NCBI GenBank assembly: GCA_027604005.1
Contig: JADGJT010000010.1
Coordinates: 81,135 to 145,134 of the forward strand
Direction of reading: 5' to 3'
Length of the DNA stretch: 64,000 nucleotides
Source: Dinochytrium kinnereticum
Taxonomy: Eukaryota; Chytridiomycota; Chytridiomycetes; Chytridiales; Chytridiaceae
Under the pieces are notes generated by a model. It was not told the DNA's origin, made no database searches, and saw nothing but the letters and a program-made list of their open reading frames with translations. Both the position numbers and the translations under genes were made by a program. This document shows positions 31,229-41,156 of this stretch, piece by piece; within the stretch, counting starts at the first letter, position 1, and each line of letters begins with the position of its first letter.

Positions 31229-31696
31229 GCAGTCAAGGCAAGCTCTTCTGGGTTATGTATCGTAAGCTAGGTTACACTTCAGTCGAAGGGATATGCAACC
31301 TTAAATTCGCAACCTCTTCAGGGGTGTGTTTTAATGGATGACACAGCGATACGTCTTCTCAAGACAGACATCTGAATTGAGCCTGGCGTACCAAATCATT
31401 TATAGGACTCACCGATGCCTTTTGCTGGTGACGATCGAAAGAATGTCAAGAGCATTTTATTCATGTTGCTTAAGTATGAAATTGTTTCTCGATCAATCAG
31501 CACATCAACATGCCCTTTTAAAAGCACATCGAAGAAGTGCTCATAACTCAATTCTGCACTATCGGACCTACCACTAGACACAGTGGATGAAACAACATTA
31601 TCGGAAAAGGCATAGTGCTGTGCCAAACATTTTCACTTCACAAGCATGAAAAGGAAAACAGGTCTATATTATGTTTAACCTTGAAACAAAACATAA
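31229..31696. other. Upstream region of paralog B
   Basis: Promoter side of paralog B. Two overlapping 76-79 codon frames show no family features. No gene seen. Confidence 0.5.
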
Positions 31697-31790
31697 CAGT
31701 GGTTTTCATCTGCAATTTCTGACTTCAACGCTGAAGGAGGTTCAGCAACTGTTGTTTGACGCTTGTGAAGGTTATTTGATCGCGAGTGAT
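31697..31790 (-). pseudogene. N-terminal fragment of a third F-box/ankyrin paralog
   Basis: On the minus strand this stretch reads KRQTTVAEPPSALKSEIADE then NH. It matches KRQTQSVQAVPERSPVLQSE then MADDNH at the start of paralog B, and the DNA is similar (GTGGTTTTCATCTGCAATTT versus GTGGTTGTCATCTGCCATTT). There is no in-frame ATG, and similarity ends after about 30 codons, followed by a stop. It is a truncated relic of the same gene family. Confidence 0.8.
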
Positions 31791-31916
31791 GTTTGCATGT
31801 AACACAAATCGGCTGTGGGGCATTCAGGGTTTAGTCTTGATGAAGATAGCGAGTTAGCGCCGAACACTTCTGCTTGTTGTTTTTTTTTTTGTTGTAGTTT
31901 CCACACGGCACAGGGA

Positions 31917-33536
31917 TCACAAGTCAATAGATTGAACACGTCTTTCCAAAGTCCGTAAGTTATTCTCAACAATCCCAATAGCCGAATTCAGAATCGTCTC
32001 GCAGAAAGAGCCGCAAACACTTCTCCCTCCACTTTCCTTCCATTTTTCAAGTTTCAAAAGATTTTGCCTTAGCTGGCTCAATTTTTGGTCCAGAATGCTT
32101 GTCGTAAGGGTGGACACTATGCGCTCTATATCTAGGGTCATAGATGAAGCTCGGCCATGGAGGACGGATCGCCAGAGATCGAGGTGTGGGGTCAAATTAA
32201 CTGGACCCTCTAGAGCGAGACAAGAGAGGAGGCGGAGGGTTGTGGTCAGTCGGAAGCATTCTTCGTTATGGCGCAGGGTGTAGTCGCTTTTCGTCAATGT
32301 TGTTATGGTTATTCAAAAAGGTTTGGGGGGGGAGGAAAAGGTTCAGAGTGTTGTTTTGCTGAAAAAAACTTACCCTAAAAGACCTTGCTCCTTCAACTCC
32401 TTAAAGATTCTTTCCCTTAACCCTCTAGGTTCTCTAGGGAAAGGCTTTATCCCAAAAACCTCCTCATCGACTGTAACGCTATCGTAAGGGTTTCCGGGAA
32501 CAACAAACCCGTACTCTGCCAGCAGGGTCGAGTTATCGTGCGGACCATAATTAATAAACGCTTCGCGTCCACGGCGGCATCCGTCATGCGTCGTTATACG
32601 GAATGCGGTGGCTGTGGCAGTCGTTTTGGTAGATGCTACGCCGAAGACCGATGAGCCTGCCGAAATTCGAGTGGTGGGTGTGTGATTCAACATGTCGAGG
32701 AATGGAGCGAGCGCCATCGTTGGCGTTCCTTTTGGCGGGTTTGGAATACGTGGCATGAAGGAGCCTGTATTTAGAGAAACACTTCGGGTGTTGACTTATT
32801 CGTGGTTGTTTGTTGTTATTGACAAGTGGGACTACTTGTAAAACGTATAGGCTTACCGACAAGCCATCCCCATTTGAACCGTTCCTCGTTCAGAGCAGCG
32901 CCATGGCCTTTCAAAAAGGCGCGTGTTGCGGTCGCGTCTTGTCGTAATAGCTTCCTCTGACGTTCCGCTACTTCTCTCACCGATCCAGGAAGAAGATCAA
33001 GAAGCGTTTCTGGAAGGTTAATGGCAACAGCAGTGAAGTCTGTGGGTAGAAGGCTAATGTAGGGTTGCCACCCCGTAAATGGGAGATTGTCGCTTTCAGA
33101 GGAGGAAGCCATGGAGACGAACAGAGCGAGGGATGCGTGCTCGGTTAATGGCCAGTTGGCCTTGGAAAGTGCGCCATTAAATGCTTTGTCGGCGGTATTG
33201 GTGGTAATGAGTAGTGTGTTTGGGAGTTCAACAATGACACCGCCTGGCTTTATTGGTTAGCAATGAAATTTAGCAAAGGGACGTGTGTGCAAGGATCGTA
33301 AGGTAAGAACCAACTACCTCAATATCAGTTGTAGCCATGAGTCCTCTGCCCGTGTCTAATGCCAAAAGGCTGGTGAGCGGGACTGTGTAAGTTGGGTTGA
33401 ATATAAGATCCTACCCTTGAACATGGCCAGTGTTAGACTGAGCCTTGGAAGGCCATTTGCTTTTAGCCAAAGCCACAGGTCTTCCCATCCCCGGTCATCC
33501 CTAGCAAGGACAACGCTTCCTGCACCGATCGTTAGC
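31917..33536 (-). CDS. SET-domain protein lysine methyltransferase (SETD4/RKM-like)
   Basis: Class VII-type SET proteins methylate lysines of non-histone targets such as ribosomal proteins or Rubisco. Exons read back from 31917-32286, 32374-32764, 32857-33247, 33318-33355 and 33415 upward. Recognisable parts are RGWEDLWLWLKANGLP, DTGRGLMATTDIEPGGVIVE, LPFTGWQPYISLLP, FLDMLNHTP (AdoMet-binding Asn-His), FINYGPHDNSTLLAEYGF (catalytic Tyr) and, after the last intron, GDYTLRHNEECFRL beginning the substrate-binding C-terminal domain. The first exon has no in-frame ATG between 33415 and the upstream stop; a first exon may overlap the divergent gene at 33550. The 5' end given is therefore approximate. 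Confidence 0.85.
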
Positions 33537-33549
33537 CTGACTCTTCAGG

Positions 33550-35718
33550 ATGACTGCGTCGCCAAACCTCGCATCTGCTCTCAAGCCTGAAGAAAAAGGG
33601 TGAGGGCCCAACCACTTGGGTCAGAGCTACACAAAACAATTGAACTTGTCAGCTTACCATCTGGCAGAGAATACATTGTTCTAACCGCACAACTACCCAA
33701 CAACACAACGAAGAGAGCCGTCGTCATGAGGGAGAAGGAGGAGTACCTGGCCATTGTTGATCAGGAGGAGGGAGAGCTACTTGCCGTCAGTCTTATCGAG
33801 GAGATTCTCACACGGGGTCAGGAGGTGCTGTTTGAGAAGCACATTGAGTCGCAAGTCCTTCCCTACGCAGTGCAATTTGCGAGGGACACGATATTGACTA
33901 TCGTGCAGGTCAGAAGAAGGAACACACTTGCAATTGATCCTGATTTTCGCCTTATGGGAACGTTGTGTTAACGATTGTGTGTTTTGGCAGTGGGAGTTCT
34001 TCAAGAGGGATCCTGGTGACGTTGATTCGCAGACCTGGCTTCCAGATGAAGGTGCCTGACTACTTTGGTGCAAGTCTCGTGAGCTATAATTCTGAAATCT
34101 GTTTTACTATCATTCTTTTTCTCAACATTAGAACCTCAACCAGCTGTGATCGACTCCTGGGCCCGTGGAGCTGTTCCGATACGGAGCCAACCGCCCCCTA
34201 TCCCTCCTTCCCCTAAAAAAACCATTGAAGCCACCACCCCTATCACAGCTTCTCAGGTTTCCCTTCTTTCCGTATCTGCCGGTGGTGTTGGAAGGTGCGT
34301 TAGTGTTTGCTGTAGCCCTGGCACATCCTTTGTTTACGTGAAATAGCCTTTTTCTTTTTTTCTTTTTTTTGTTTGGATCTGTTTGATTTCGTTTAAATCC
34401 TTCTTCCAACAGACCGAGCATCAATCAACTCAACGCAAAAGTCTCCGCGGTGTCTCTTGGCTCTGTTAAAGATAAAAAGGTATGTCTTAACCGCCGATCT
34501 TAAATGGTTACCCTCTCTCCTTAACAAACCTAACCAAAACTCCATCATTTGACTTCCTAGCGCTCCGACTACTCCATCAACAGCTCATCATCAGCAAAAC
34601 TCGGCAGCAGGATTGTTCAACGTCCAGGATCATCTCGTAGAGCAGGCGGCAATGGCGGAATGCCTAGTGAGACGGAAGCTCAGCTAACAGCTGCTGCGTT
34701 GGCGGAGCAGGCGATCATGGAGGTGCTTTGACACAGGATTTTTTCCTTTTATTGACTATTTGAGATGTAGGAAAATAAGAGGACTCTTACGAGGATACAA
34801 AACATTGAAAAAGATGGGGGAAAGGTTGATGTTGGGTATGATAATGACGGTAAAGTCATTCTAGTGAGGAAGGCTGTCCCTAGCAAGCTTCTTACCCAAG
34901 GGTACGTTCGATAGATTGATACTGCTGAAATAATTCATTTTCGTAGTGTTAGAGTCAAAGTCATCAACGAGGGGAATGTGCAAGCCCCAAAGCCTACGGC
35001 TGCCAACGAGCTCACCTCTTCCAGACTTCAGCTCCTGGCAAAGTCCACCGGAGGTCATCTCCATAACATCGATTATGCAGTCGTCCGAGGTCGTGGTGCA
35101 GGAGATCTTTCTACTAAGAAAGCGATCAGCAGAACGACAATTAACGCCGGCAGCACGTCCAGCATCAACTCGATAATGAGCGGAGGGGGTTTCGTTCCAG
35201 ATACTGTATTGGATATTCCGTTACTGGTAAGGAGGCCCTATTCTTTTTCTTCGCGAGGCTCAAAAACTATATTGTATGTTTAGGCTGATACAATGCGACT
35301 GGCACCCGGAGTCACCCTACGCGAAGGAGACATTGTAAAACGAGGGGCCACTGTCAGCCGAAAAGTAAGCATCGGCTCTCCTCTAAAAGCTTATTTCTCA
35401 TTTACGTTATTACTTCAGGAACGACCTACTCAACCCACTTCCTATCTTACGCAATCGCGGACCGAGACGGTGCCAGCTGTTGACCCAATATTGTCTCAGG
35501 TCCTCAGTAAAGCAAAACCAACTTTGAGACCAATCCCTTTCCCAGTTATTGCGGTAGGAGGTGGCGATCAAAGGGGCATCAGTGACAACGTGAGATAATC
35601 TCCTCCGTCTTTTTGAAGCTCTAACCTATCACTATTCTCGCAGTACGCTCGCCTACCAGATATAAAGCAAGACCAACCACCAATGGAACCAATACGGCAT
35701 GCAGCGCAGGCCCAGTAA
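33550..35718 (+). CDS. Conserved protein, possibly C2orf81/DUF4639-like
   Basis: Exon one (33550-33599) encodes MTASPNLASALKPEEK and joins exon two at 33653 in frame (GLPSGREYIVLTAQL). Further exons give ALLAVSLIEEILTRG-type text, WEFFKRDPGDVDSQTWLPDE, EPQPAVIDSWARGAVPIRSQ, a basic Ser-rich middle, then VRVKVINEGN and MRLAPGVTLREGDIVKRG. About nine introns are needed; all those checked keep frame. The acidic patch followed by IDSWARGAVP recalls metazoan C2orf81 (DUF4639), a family I associate with ciliated or flagellated organisms. That link is from memory of the motif only and is uncertain. The gene starts within a few tens of bases of the divergent SET-domain gene, so they probably share a promoter. 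Confidence 0.75.
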
Positions 35719-35878
35719 TTTTTTTATAGCCTTGAAAAAGGAAGAGGAAACCAAAATTGAGTTTTGTGTTTAAAAACATACGTTGTATATATAGACATTC
35801 GTTTCCTCTATAGAACTTCCTCATACATAAGTACAAATCATCTGCCAGTTTCTCGACTTGAACCTGCTATGACAAAAT

Positions 35879-37756
35879 TCAATAGGTCATGGCCTCCTCC
35901 GCCTCAATTTCCTCTTTGGTTACATATGTAGTCCAGTCAGGAACAACTCGATCACGGAGATAAGGCTCCCTCAGCACCTCAACCCCCCCGTTCTTGATCG
36001 CGCCCACAAGAGAACCTAAGAATCCAGTATTCCCCGTTCAGAATTCACATAAAAGAATAAGACCAACGAAGGATGTAAAACAAAGAGTTCGTTCTCTTAC
36101 CTCCGACCCAAGACAGGCAATTTGGCATAAAGACGGTTTTAACAAACTTGACTTTGATTGATAACCGCTTGATCTTGGAGTATTCCGAGTTGGCTGAATT
36201 TTCAAGAAGGTGTTGCATATGCTCCATCAGTCGTGGCTGAAATCCCGGAAGCATGGCAGTACCGCCCGCCAAAACAATGTTCTCTATCATCTCCGACCGA
36301 ATATCGATGGGGCACTATTTAGCACGCATTAAGGGTAAGCGTTTACAAAATCAAAGGAAAAAAAAGGAATAGGACAGGGAAAATAACGCAATATCAGAAA
36401 AACAAAAAAAAAACATACTCGCATGATAGCATCAAGAGCAATGGATGCGACTGACTCCCCATCATCATCTCCCTCAAAAAGAATCTCGGCAGCCCTTTCT
36501 CTAACCCATCCAGGCACATTCACTCTTTCCCCCGTGGTCAGCCTCCAAACAACGGGCTCGGCATCACTCCTAAAAATCGTGTACGGGATCGCCCTTTCCC
36601 TATACGGATAAGATGCCTCTCTATTGTCTCCCGAGACATCCGCTATCGACGGAAACTTGCCAACAAGACAAAATCTTGCTTTCGCATCCTCCCATAACTC
36701 AAGAGGCTGGGCTTCTACAAGATGCTCCGTGATGGGGACTTGGGTGGCGCTGGGATTTTCGGGAACGAGGGTGCCGTGGTTTCGGATAAGGAGTTTAAGA
36801 CGTTTTGTGACGGATTGTCCAGCCTTTGGGATGGTTCTTGTCATGTGGATTAAAGGGCGGCCTTCATAGAACTGATGGGGTGGTTAGATATTGAGGAAGG
36901 GGGAAAGAGAATATGAGACCGTACAGGAACAGCTGTGGTTTCTAAGTGTCCAGAATCGATTACAAGACCGGTCATCTTTCCTGCAGTCATTAATGCTAAT
37001 AGACCGGACTGGATAAACGTGATGGATGGGACCTATTGGTTCGGTTTATGAGGAAGAACAGGGAAGGACGAAGTCACCCACCTGGAGTAACTCAAATAAT
37101 ATTCCCACGATGATATTCTTCAGACGAACAGGAAGCATGGGACTTTCGCAGATAATGACTTTCCGTTGCTTGGGGTCTGTGAGGAGGTATCTGAATGATG
37201 CAAAAAAGAAAAGCCACGTTCAATAAATCTTATATGTTCAAATGAAACAACAGCGATCCCCATTTCACCCACTTGTTGTAGACAGCTTGAAGATGATATG
37301 TTAAAAGCTTCTTCCTCATTTCATCCAGCGCAGGGTCCATGGAAAGTTGATAAAGGCTTGTGTACTGCATGCCAAAACGTCAGCACATTCTACACATTTG
37401 AGCCAATGCAGTCATACCTTATTACCCGATTTTGCAAACTCCTGAGATCCTGCATGAGGAATGGGTAATGTGAAAGGGATGATATGCCGCGGTTTATGCT
37501 CTCCTGAGAGTCCGCATTTGATATACTGTGAGCCAATGTCTAGGACCACACGATCCTCGAATCCTGTTCGAAAAATATCTTAGAAAAGCAAAGAATGGCA
37601 AAGGGGATTCAGGGATTGTGTGGTTAACGAATAATGGTTGAATGGTGAGATTCAGGCATGGTCAGGCATTTTCAAGACGGTACTATGCAATACACATCAT
37701 CCATGCTTTGAATCTAATGGCGTACCATAAATCGAATGCCGTCTAAGAATACTCAT
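35879..37756 (-). CDS. arp10: Actin-related protein 10 (dynactin pointed-end subunit)
   Basis: Arp10/Arp11 caps the pointed end of the Arp1 filament in dynactin, the dynein activator. The start MSILRRHSIYG is at ATG 37756; the next exon reads FEDRVVLDIGSQYIKCGLSG, the first nucleotide-binding loop of the actin fold in its Arp10 form. Later exons give KQRKVIICESPMLPVRLKNI, a central insertion-rich part with LVGKFPSIADVSGD, SEMIENIVLAGGTAMLPGF (second phosphate loop) and the end with KNGGVEVLREPYLRDRVVPD, stopping at 35879-35881. The IVLAGGTAMLPGF motif and the degenerate phosphate-1 loop separate it from actin and Arp1. Introns are short, and one small exon lies near 37280-37370. Confidence 0.88.
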
Positions 37757-38419
37757 GCTGATCCAGCATGAACTCGAGATGTGTACGGACTTTTAAGGGA
37801 TGGTTGAATGGTTTGTGGTTTGGCTTCAATACCCAAATTGCACAGTATTAACAGACGAATTTTTTTCAACTGACTAGATTGCATGTCATATTGGCATCAG
37901 CGGTTAGCGAGCCAACCTGCAGTATTCTCTTGCACGGTTTTATTATTTTCAGGAAACTAACGAGGATCACTTCAACAAAAATAAATGGTTCATGGTGACG
38001 AGATGAGGTGGATGAGGATGTACCAATGGGATTGAGGGGAAAAGTAACAAACAGGGTCTAAGGAGAGGGTTGGGTAGTCATGGAGAAAATGCTAGCAAGT
38101 TGTAAAGGGCATAATACTATCGAAAAAAAAAGGTGCAAAGGAACCCCTGAATCTAATATAGTATAGAAATATAAAAATAAAATAAAAAATGAGAGGAAAA
38201 GGACAGCAAATGGGAAAAGTAGCAACGGAAAGAAATCGGTGAAGAAAAGTGATCTGAAGCTGTTAGAAAACGTGCCAAACCCATGAGCAAAAGCAAGAAT
38301 AATAAAAGAAAATTAATAATGAAGTGCCAAAGCAAAAGGAATAATAAGGTGGCAACGACACAATAAAAGGGTGGATACAACCACCAATCTCTTTTTCAAA
38401 AAAGAGTCAGGCTACTTGA
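37757..38419. other. Intergenic region, Crz1-like 3' to arp10 5'
   Basis: 663 bp holding the arp10 promoter and the 3' end of the Crz1-like gene. The part 38150-38350 is A-rich on the plus strand. No gene seen. Confidence 0.6.
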
Positions 38420-40346
38420 TTAAGGGACAAGTGAGATGGAATCTAGTGCATCACTTGTAACTGAATCAATACTGGATATCCCCATTTTAGCCTCTAACTC
38501 CTTCTGTTCCTTTAAGGCTCGAATTTTTTGAGAGCACACCGTCTCCCTATTAGGGTCCGTAGATTTAACATGCCGCTTCAGGGCGTCAGCCCTTGCGAAG
38601 GCCTTATTGCATCCAGGGCAGGTAAAGGGCTTGCCACCTCCATGCAGCTTCTCGTGACGCTTCAAGTCATGCTTACGCGGGAAGGTGTGAGTGCAGAAGG
38701 GACAGTGGTAAGGTCTCTCTCCAGTGTGTGAACGGTAGTGGGACTTAAGATTGTATGGGCGGGTAAAGGCTGTATGAGTCGGGGTTAGCACAGAGAATAT
38801 CGTGGGTCGGAATGAAAAGCGAGGCAACATTATGGGTAAGGAAAACTCACTTTTCGCGCATTCGGGGAAAGGGCACTGGTAAAGAGTAGGTCTCCTACTT
38901 GTTCCAGAAGCTCCGTTCGCCGCAGCCGCAGCATGGGCATTTGCTGTGGCCAGAGCAGCAGCGGCCGACGCGGTTGTCGGATGGGCCTGATCATCACCAA
39001 AATCGTTTTCGACATAAAGATTAATGTTAGGAGACCTTCCCGGATTCTCATCTCCGCCGGCCGAGAAGTCTGATCCTGATGGACTGGGTGCAGATGGGTA
39101 CCCTATAGCAGGGCTCAGGAGGTTATTGTGCAGAGGTACGGGTTGGTCGCCAGACATTCCCGTCGGGAAATCGGGATGGTGAAAGCCGTGCGATGCGACC
39201 GTCGCTGCACCAGTCGTTGAAATGGAGGATAGCGAAGAGTTGGCCGACGAGTGTAAGGATCCGTAGACGTTGCTAGGGTTAGAGAACAGAGCGGTTTGTG
39301 CTTCCACAGAAGAAGGGATGCTATTCTGAGTCTGCGTGGCTGGTTGAAGGTAAGAGGTTGCTGCGAACGGGTCAAGACTTCCGTTGAGCCCAGAGCGCTG
39401 CTGATTGATCAATGAATCCATAGCCCCAAGGCCCTGCTGCATTCCTAGGCTACCGGCTCCAAAGTGGGGAAGAGGTTGACCAAGGGACAAAGGGTCCAAG
39501 TCAATTGCACCAGGGAAGTTGATGGATCCCCCTAGAGTGTTGAGGTTCAGATCGACTATTCCAGTCAGGCCAGCTGAGACATCAGACAGCATGGCCTGGA
39601 ACTGCTGATCATCAAAGCTATTTAAAACGCCAAGATTGTTCGGCGAGCTCATTGGCATCTGCTGAACCAACGGCGGGTTCTGGATGAGTTCGGAAAATAG
39701 AAAAGCGTGAAGAGATGGAGAGAGTTCAGGAGATGGGTTTGGGGATTGGTTTGGAGAAGGAATGGAGTGGATCATTGGTGAGCTCATTTGGTAGATAGAG
39801 TAGTTTGAAATCGAGCCTGTTAATCAATCATTACGTTAAAACATTTTGGGACCTCTGCGGAGAGCGAGAAAAAAAAGAGGCTATTCTACCTGCCGACAGA
39901 TATCCGTCATCGGAAATATCCGACTCCCCACCCAAGCTACCAACGCTGGCCATTGATGTCTTCCGCTTGAATCTCGAGGTGGGAGGAGCGAGGTGGACTC
40001 CAAAGCCCGGAACTGGGATGTTGATGTTGGGAGTCCCGACATGGGGAGAGCCAGTGCTTCCATGCTCAGACCCAACATCCGAATTATCAAATTCGGAGCC
40101 AGCATCTGATCCAGCATCTTCACCTCTGAATCCCCAGTTGCCGGCGCCCATAACACCTAAGGAGCTACTAGTAAAGGCAGGGAAGCCACCCATGTTGTTG
40201 GTGACCGAGTTCCCCATCATTGAAGCAGGAGTGAATTGAAGGAGCGGGGATGAGGAGAGGAGGGAAGCATTGATGTCCCCATTGTACTGGCCGGACGTGG
40301 TGGACGGATCATCGATCTTGATGACGGGGGTAGCGGGTGAGAACAT
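38420..40346 (-). CDS. Crz1-like C2H2 zinc-finger transcription factor
   Basis: Three exons (40346-39890, 39816-38851, 38769-38420) give 590 residues. Crz1 is the calcium-responsive factor dephosphorylated by calcineurin. The N-terminus [14 protein letters not shown] contains PVIKID, a match to the PxIxIT calcineurin docking motif. A Ser/Asp-rich region with basic RFKRKTS follows. The C-terminal zinc fingers read [40 protein letters not shown], and [20 protein letters not shown]. The [20 protein letters not shown] and RADALKRH contact helices are those of the Crz1 group. The second intron (38770-38850) has no stop and is a multiple of three, so unspliced RNA would insert 27 residues between finger one's Cys pair and its helix. 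The middle part is rich in Ser, Asn, Pro and Ala. Confidence 0.87.
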
Positions 40347-41156
40347 TTCAGCTATTGTTCCTTGTGTCCGAGCAAGGGAATGCAGACAGGATGAAGGTTG
40401 AGTCGCTGGTCTCCGTCCTCGATCGAGTTCAGTATCAGCAGCGTAAGCGTCGTTGCAGCTGCGGGAGGAGGTTCAAGTATTGAGTGTTGAGCTGGTTGGT
40501 TGGTGTCAGAGATGCGTACGGAGGGTGGAGGCAGACGGCTCTTGTTTCAGGTCAAGGCGTTATTACTTTTTCGGTATGAAATTTAGGGGGTCCTACAATC
40601 AACACACGATTGGTTGGAAAACGGGGATGCCATCCACAACACCGTTACAACCAAACCAACAGCGGCTGCAGGCTACGGCGATGGCATCGACCAAAGCATG
40701 AGACCCATCAGAATTCTCTTTGGGAGGTCTGCTCAATGCCCGCCACCCCAGTGTGCTCTATGAGTTTGCGCCGAATGCGTTCTCCTTCAGGTTGGTTTGA
40801 GAGGTACAAGGGCATTGTTTCAGCTTCGCCGAGCCCGCTCAATACCCCGTTTCTGCTGCCTGAGTAAGTTTGACGCGCTCCTTTGGATGAACTTTATGCC
40901 ATTTTCTTTAGGGCTTGGCTGTTTGAGTATGGAGGGTGATGCGCATAGCATGTTCATTCAAGTACAAAAAGAGCAAGGCTCAATCAAAGTCTTCAAGTTG
41001 TTGATATTTACCGCAACTCTGCATGCCGCCGGTGCGGATGTGTATGTCGTTATTTATTCCACACGAAGAAATAAACATGCATGACTCTTTATCGCTATAA
41101 AGGATCAAATAGTGAATGAACAACTGTAAGGATCACCAAGCCTTTCAAACCACATA
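40347..41156. other. Intergenic region, Crz1-like 5' to F-box/ankyrin 3'
   Basis: 810 bp containing the promoter of the Crz1-like gene and the 3' end of the F-box/ankyrin gene. Frames of 82-95 codons on the plus strand have no recognisable features. Confidence 0.55.

Noticed and set aside
31338..31626. Overlapping 76-79 codon frames upstream of paralog B
   Set aside because: I compared them with the F-box/ankyrin proteins and saw no alignable segment, unlike 31697-31790.
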